Origin: Cannabis sativa
Lineage: Eukaryota; Streptophyta; Magnoliopsida; Rosales; Cannabaceae
Assembly (NCBI RefSeq): GCF_029168945.1
Contig: NC_083604.1
Location: 13,198,812-13,262,811, forward strand
Length of the DNA stretch: 64,000 nucleotides
Direction: 5' to 3'
Both the position numbers and the translations under genes were made by a program. Under the pieces are notes generated by a model. The model saw nothing but the letters and a program-made list of their open reading frames with translations, was not told the origin of the DNA and ran no database searches. Numbering within the stretch: position 1 is the stretch's first letter; every line of letters begins with the position of its first letter. This document shows positions 58,329 through 64,000 of the stretch, in pieces.

Positions 58329-60881
58329 GGGACCGGATTTTGTCCCGTTACTGTACGGACACGGATTGCAATCCGTGATGTACTGTAACCGTCGGATGGG
58401 CAGTTACTTTGATCCAAAGGTTGGGGTTCATGTAGGGGTTGATGTAGGGGTATGTAGGGTTAAATAAATGGATACCGGCTACTTTTTTGAAATTTAAATT
58501 TATTAAAAAATGGAAAAGTGAACAGTTACATCCATCAATCAAGTCCTATCAACCTATCAACCGTCGTCCCTCTCCACTCACTATACCATTTCATTGTTAT
58601 TTTTATTTTGTTGTTTATTTTGCAAAGTTCTTTCATTTCCATTTTCGTCTCTGCTAGGGCAAAAGCAAAGTTCTTTCATTTCCATTTTCTTTTTCATTTT
58701 CCATTTTGTTTTTCCATTTTCCATTTTCATTTGAGTTGGTGAAACCCATACTGTACATTTTGTTCACTGTGGTGTACATTACTCGGAGTCTGCCATTGTT
58801 GGAGTTGTTACAGGGAGTGTCAACGGTGGGTTTTACACTTTGTCCGTTCTACTTTACATACTTTTCACAGAAAAAAAAATACATTTTTCAAGCGAACGTG
58901 GTGTTTTTGCATTTTCGTGTACTTAATATCTTCCATTTTGTCTCAGGTGTGGAGGGTGAGGTGTTGCAAGGATTGTGCATTTCTGTGTGGAGGTATTACT
59001 TTCTCTATCTCTCTCTATCTCTTTCTCTCTGGTTTTGTGTTGAATGGAGTTTGTATTTCTTTCTCTCTGTCTCCCCCCGTGCATGTGCTTGGTTGTATGT
59101 GTGGAATGTACTCTAAATTGTTTTGAGTTTTTCGTTTTAGTTTTTTATGAATATATGATTCGGTATTTCTATTTAAAGTGGAATGCACTGTAATTTAGGG
59201 GTTTTGATTTAGGTATTTTGATTTCGGTATTTGTGAAATGTGTTAGTTCACTTGTTTGGATTTTGAATATTTGGGGATTGGATAAATGGAGATTTTTTGA
59301 GCAATATGACAAAACTCATTTCAATTTAAAAATCTGAACCCAATAAAACAAAAATAGTTGTATTGTTATTATTATTATGGCCTTATGTATAGGTATTAGA
59401 GAAAAAGATGTTATCTTTTTTCAGTTATGTGTACGGTGAAGACTAAAGATATAAATGTATCATATGTTTTTGAGCAACACCCGAAAAATATAATTCACAA
59501 GTTCTATAATATTAGGTTGGATATTGTTTTAGTGATCTTATCATTATGTAACTGATTTTGCTTTCTTTCTTGTTTTTGGGATAAAATATGAAAATATCAA
59601 GTATTTGTAAGTATGGTACCAATTTTAGAGGCACTAAACTTATTGGTACTGAGCATAATGTCATACAATTTAAATATCCTAATAGAAATAGGAGATATTA
59701 TCAAACCAAACAAGTTGTGTATTGAATTAAAAACTTAACACAGATAAATTAGGAGTACTATTAAAAATTCGGATAAGAATAATTTAAAAAAATATATGTT
59801 TTAAATTTTGTAAAGATATTTGTACTATAGAAAATAAAATTTTCGTACATTTTTGAGACCTTATAAAATTAAAACCCTTTCGAAATTTTTTCACTTATGC
59901 AGATAAAATTCATCTTATAAAATAGTATCAAAAGAAAGCTATTTTGTAAAGTAATATAGAAGTGGACAAGGTTTAGAAGTCCCATTTTGCAACCCCATCA
60001 AAGCTTAATGTTCATACTTGAGGAAGTGTAATAAGACATTAGTAAGTACTCTAGTTAGCAAGTAAAACATTAGTTGCATTCTCCTTTGAAGAATTATGGA
60101 GTTTTTGACTATGTTAGGTATAGGGAAAAAATGTGGAAGGGATAGAAAATAAGTTTAAAAAATTGTGGTAGATCCTTATTATTTATTCTTCTCAGTGTAT
60201 ATTTTCATGTTCCTTCTGCATCTACACTGAGATGCCTACAATAAAATCTTAATATAATTGTTTCTATATTTTATATTACATATGTTGGCATCATTGTATG
60301 TTAAAAGTGAATACTGTATAACTGACTTTGCTGGGATGGTATTGTAATAGTAAATTATCTTAGGAAAATATGATAACTTGGAAGCAAAGGGAGACTATTT
60401 TGCAACAAGATGAGTGATTTTTATTGTTATTATTACTTGTTTATTTTATTAATTGTTTGTGAACTGCTGTACTTTGCGGTTTTTTTGTTCCAATCGATGC
60501 TTGGAGTTGTTGGTTTGGTACAACCCACTCGATTTTGGGAAATTGACATTGCTTTTAATTGAATTTTAATCTTATTTGAATTTTCCTTTTGGGAAATTAG
60601 AATTATAACAAAACTAACAATTTACAGAATCCATTATTTAGGCATATTGGTACATTGTACTTAACAGTTTCCATGTAATACATATTATGAAATTATGTTA
60701 TATGGGAAGAGATGCTTACCTGTTATTGTACACATATAGAAAATTAAGTGTCGGGATGTCATGAATACACTGAAATGTTAGACAATTGCATGAATTATTC
60801 AAAGTCTTTGTCTTCCAATATTTTAGTGTTTTGAATGTTTGTTAATTTAAGTTATTTTGTCTTGTGTAATAGGTTTATAAA
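58329..60881 (+). other. Upstream region of the Ulp1-type gene, candidate MULE end
   Basis: The segment begins GGGACCGGATTTTGTCC, which could be a MULE terminal repeat, but the matching right end would be outside the window. A long imperfect palindrome is at 58347-58389. A T/C-rich block with a 25-bp direct duplication lies at about 58620-58690, and TCTC microsatellite DNA at 59000-59060. The rest is AT-rich, possibly leader and introns. No confident coding exon was found here. Confidence 0.35.
58347..58389. repeat. Extended palindrome
   Basis: A perfect 16-bp palindrome ACGGATTGCAATCCGT (58361-58376) is flanked by GTTAC-GTAC arms (left) and GTAC-GTAAC arms (right), making an imperfect hairpin of about 43 bp. 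Confidence 0.8.
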
Positions 60882-63800
60882 ATGGTATTTAAACGGAAGA
60901 GGGGGGCTGCTATGAGACAAAAAGGATGCGGCGAGAGATAAAGAAGAAGGATCCGAAGGAAGCTTGGCCGAAGTACTAGTGAGTTATTTGTGGCAGTTAT
61001 TTTAGTGGTAATATTTTTTGGTTTTGAAAATAATATTTATAATTCCATTCCTTTATTTAATTGATGCAGCCAAGCCAATTTCTATGCTTATGCTGATGCA
61101 CACAAAGAGAAACCTAAAGCAGATGTGAGTGACTTGGACTGTGTTATGGATCTTTTATTTTTTATCTTTGATTTAGCGTACTTTTGTTAATAATCGAGTC
61201 TTAATATTGCAGGTGCTTCGTAGTTTTAAGGAGCAATTCAAGCTTCTTACCGATGAAGAGATTGAGAATTGGGCTGCATACGAAGTCGAGGCTTCCCCCT
61301 CCAAGGTTGGTGGTAGAGGGAAAGGGAAGAAGGTGAAGGAGACATTATCTGCTGAGCCAGGGATTGACAACAACGAAGGTGTGGGGGACGTTCAAGTTTC
61401 TGGTCGTTGCTCATTCGAGCGTTTGGGGAGAATAGTCCCACTGCTGAACGAGGCTCAAAAAGAAATGGTGAGAAATGCCGGTTTCTCAACATTTTTAAGG
61501 GAGGATGCCCCGTACATAGACGCTAAGATAGTTAGTTGGCTGATCGATCACGTGGATCCCACCACTTCTCGGCTGGAGATATTTGGAAGAACAATCCAAC
61601 TATCCGCCAAGCTGTTTGAGGATGTCATGGGAATCCGGGATGGCGGAGAACCCGTGGCAACCGAAAGTGAGCGTGACACAGGTTGAGTTTGACGTCCTCT
61701 TCAAGGCCAAGGACTATAGGTATTCCCCGACTTTGCTTTGGAGAATGAGCTCGGGAAACCGGCGACGGTGACTACTGTTTCTCATTAAGTTTCTCCTTGT
61801 CCGTATTGGAACCGTGTTGCCGCCGAAGAATGGTACCGAGGTCGGCACTAGCTACATGCATTCTTTAGTTGACATAAGGTCAATTAAGAAGAAGAATTGG
61901 GCGGCTATGGGATATCGATATCTAATGAGCTCTCTACACGGTACAAGACGAAGAACACCAAAAATGTCTCGGTTGCACGATATTTTTACGGAGTAAGTTT
62001 TCGAATTATTGTGATGGTAGCAATTTTATTCTCTCGTGTACCGTCTTTGTGGTAATATATGTATGCACTTTTGTTTGGTGGCGGCTTGTATATTTGACGC
62101 ACGTAGGCCGGACTGCTACTCACGTGGACCGAACTGTGGCTCCAATTGACTTTTGGACCACAAAACACTGCAAGTCAGTGTACAAGTGGATTCGAGACCA
62201 GGGTGGTCACACAAGTGGAAAGGTACATTTAGTACTTCAATTTTCTAATGCGTTAGAATTTTATTTGAGAGATATGCTAACTAGTTTTTTTGGTGTACTA
62301 AGCAGGTGAAGTTGACTAACACGTATGTGTTACCGCCAAGTTTTGAATCCGTTGCGGTTGGGCAACCCACAAATGACGCAATATACAAAGCCGTGTGTGA
62401 GTTGAAAGATGAGGTCTTCGGCTTGATTTGAAGGTGAGCGGCGCAAAAGAGGCATTGCGAAGGTACTCTCCACTTACCTTGGGAAGGGGACTATGAAAGA
62501 AGTGTTGGAGATACCTGAGACGAGCAAAGTTCAGCGCTCGCTTTCGTTCAACGGGGAGACCGAGAAGAAGGATGACGTCGGTGTCGAGGAAAAGGATGGT
62601 GAAGGGACGAAGGATGACGTGGTTGTCGAGGAAAAGGATGGTGAAGGGACGAAGGATCAATTGGAAGAGGATGTTGATGATGTAGAGAGTGTCCCTTCAC
62701 TTAATCTATCAGAAGAGAAGGTCGTTGTTCCAACTAAGGTGGTTGTTTCTGATGATTCGTTTGAGGTTATGAACTTTTGGGGAGAAGATCTCCCCGCTAT
62801 TGTAAAAGAGGAAGTTGAGCAGGCAGTGAAGGATGATTTTGATGATGTTGCGTTCGAAAGATTCAAAGAATGCGGAGGGAAGGTGATTGGTCCGTTCCTT
62901 TGTGAAGAAGGGTTACTCAAATCAACAGTACGAGTTGTTCCGTTACATTTTCTCTAGCGCCAATGATCCGAGGTAATCTCATGTGTCATGATTACTGTGT
63001 ACGTAGTTGATATTAGTACATTCGTTTCGTTGTTGATTATTTGTTTGGTATTTCAGTGAAGTGTTAGCCCATTTTGGGAAGGTTGAGGTCGAGCGGATGT
63101 ATTTCAAATGCATGAAACCGGAGGCAGATATATCACACAGTGTACGTAGAAGTTGGCATTTGGGTGCTTTGAAATTTTTAGTTCATTATTTTAGTTAATG
63201 CCATTTACAAATTGTATGAATGACAACATAACGGATATTGTTTGTGTAAATGTCAGCTCATTGATTGCTTTGCTCAAATCATGAATTTTCGAGAGAAGAA
63301 GCGCAACGGCATTGGAAGTAAGAGAACTTGGTTTATGCCCACCGAATTTCGGTATGAAATTTGATATTTAAAAGTGGACATGAATCTTTTGTATTTGTAC
63401 TTGTAAACTCGTTAAATCTATGTTTTTATTTAAAATGTAATCTATTATGTGTGCTTATTGTGCGAGCAAGTTACTTGGAAGATCGATGACTGTGGAGAGG
63501 ATGGCGAAGCAGCAAGAGTGGTCCACTCTTTATTACGATGCAGATTTGAGTTTATGTCACACTGTAATTTGCATTTTCTTGAAACTTTTGTGTTGAATCA
63601 AATGTGTGTAGTTCAATTTTCCGATGACGTTGTTTGTTTTACTTTGTCGCAGATGGTGGTACCCCTACTGGATACCGAGAGTGCTCCGCACGGGTTTGCG
63701 GCGAATGTGAGCATGGTTAATACAACGGTGGAAATTAGGGACTCGTTGTCTTACGCAATGCATAAGAGGTCACGTCGGAGCACTGCGTAGAGATGGTATG

Positions 63801-64000
63801 CACGTGTGTACACGGTTTGCCGTTTTATTAGTCTAATTGCACTAATCTCAACTTTGTGATTGTTTTAATTTTTTTGCAGCTCCAGACTTTGGACCAATTA
63901 TTTGCCCCTGTCAAGCCAGGAGACCTGAATTTCAGCGAATTTGTAATTATTTCTTCAAGCAAGGACTACCCACAACAACAAAATGGCCACGATTGTGGAA
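60882..64000 (+). pseudogene. Ulp1-like (C48) cysteine protease gene, MULE-type, partial
   Basis: Coding blocks separated by GT-AG introns are: about 60882-60978, 61070-61124, 61213 to about 61980, 62050-62222, about 62308-62957, 63059-63140, 63258-63351, about 63470-63550, 63655-63793 and 63880 to the edge. The N-terminal part (LRSFKEQFKLL ... PYIDAKIVSWLIDHVDP) resembles the DUF1985-like region that precedes Ulp1 domains in plants. The middle part is acidic with a 14-residue repeat. The C-terminal part is a C48 peptidase with His (63689, in PHGFA), Asp (63740, in IRDSL) and Cys (63994, in QQNGHDCG). Such proteases remove SUMO-like modifiers, and similar genes ride on Kaonashi-type MULEs. 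Several frame breaks occur (near 60916, 61680-61800, 62430 and a TAG at 63786). It is called a pseudogene for these, but some may be sequence errors. Confidence 0.65.
62568..62651 (+). repeat. 42-bp coding tandem repeat (two units)
   Basis: Units 62568-62609 and 62610-62651 differ at only a few bases and encode KDDVGVEEKDGEGT and KDDVVVEEKDGEGT. A third partial unit starts at 62652. They add acidic length to the Ulp1-type protein. Confidence 0.9.

Noticed and set aside
58518..59116. Overlapping frames of 74 and 136 residues upstream of the Ulp1-type gene
   Set aside because: They are Phe/Leu-rich readings of T/C-rich DNA with duplications. No similarity was recognised and no splice link to the downstream exons could be supported.

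Overview
The window is nuclear DNA from a flowering plant, almost certainly a eudicot. It is AT-rich, its genes have GT-AG introns, and it holds nested Ty1/copia and Ty3/gypsy retrotransposons, a plant L1 LINE, MITEs and two single-copy genes whose best matches in memory are neighbouring Arabidopsis genes. The species cannot be fixed from the sequence alone. A Rosales genome such as Cannabaceae is only a guess.

Layout. (1) 1-5581: 5' part of a copia-derived element (B) on the minus strand, running off the left edge. (2) 5582-11714: GC-rich piece of a Tat-lineage Ty3/gypsy element. Its RNase H-integrase is on the minus strand, and an extra three-exon antisense gene on the plus strand has its own TATA box. 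(3) 11715-22577: an LTR of the same Tat type in the opposite orientation, split by a complete copia-derived element (A, 11822-21896, target duplication TGGTT). A and B belong to one family with mostly non-coding interiors. (4) About 22905-33070: an old Athila-type element whose LTR is split by a short Athila derivative (C, 23358-29521, duplication GGAAA) and whose gag is split by a solo LTR (D, 30722-32803, duplication AATAG). It is followed by a 5'-truncated LINE ending in poly(A) at 34740. (5) 35232-48936: a gene island. NEF1 (plus strand, 4 exons, 1124 aa) and an NPF6.1-like transporter (minus strand, 4 exons, 636 aa) converge. About 7.1 kb lies between them, with a TTA-flanked MITE, a SIRE-like copia remnant and a G-rich hAT MITE. 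(6) 49662-57654: an unusual non-coding LTR element with three LTRs and two internal copies, flanked as one unit by ATAGC. (7) 57666-58112: an Emigrant-like MITE. (8) About 58329-64000: a multi-exon gene for a Ulp1-like (C48) cysteine protease of the kind carried by MULE transposons, cut by the right edge just after its catalytic Cys codon.

Only NEF1 and the NPF gene look intact and host-encoded. NEF1 is known in Arabidopsis for tapetal plastid integrity and pollen exine. The NPF gene is a proton-coupled transporter of the nitrate/peptide family. They are adjacent here and, from memory, have consecutive locus numbers in Arabidopsis, so the pair probably marks conserved microsynteny. Everything else is mobile DNA or AT-rich spacer.

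The most unusual signals are the three-LTR array, the spliced antisense gene with its own promoter inside the Tat element, an Athila element whose two LTRs differ mainly at CAG/CTG/CCG positions (which suggests consensus error at methylated sites), and the Ulp1-type gene with a complete catalytic triad but several frame breaks.
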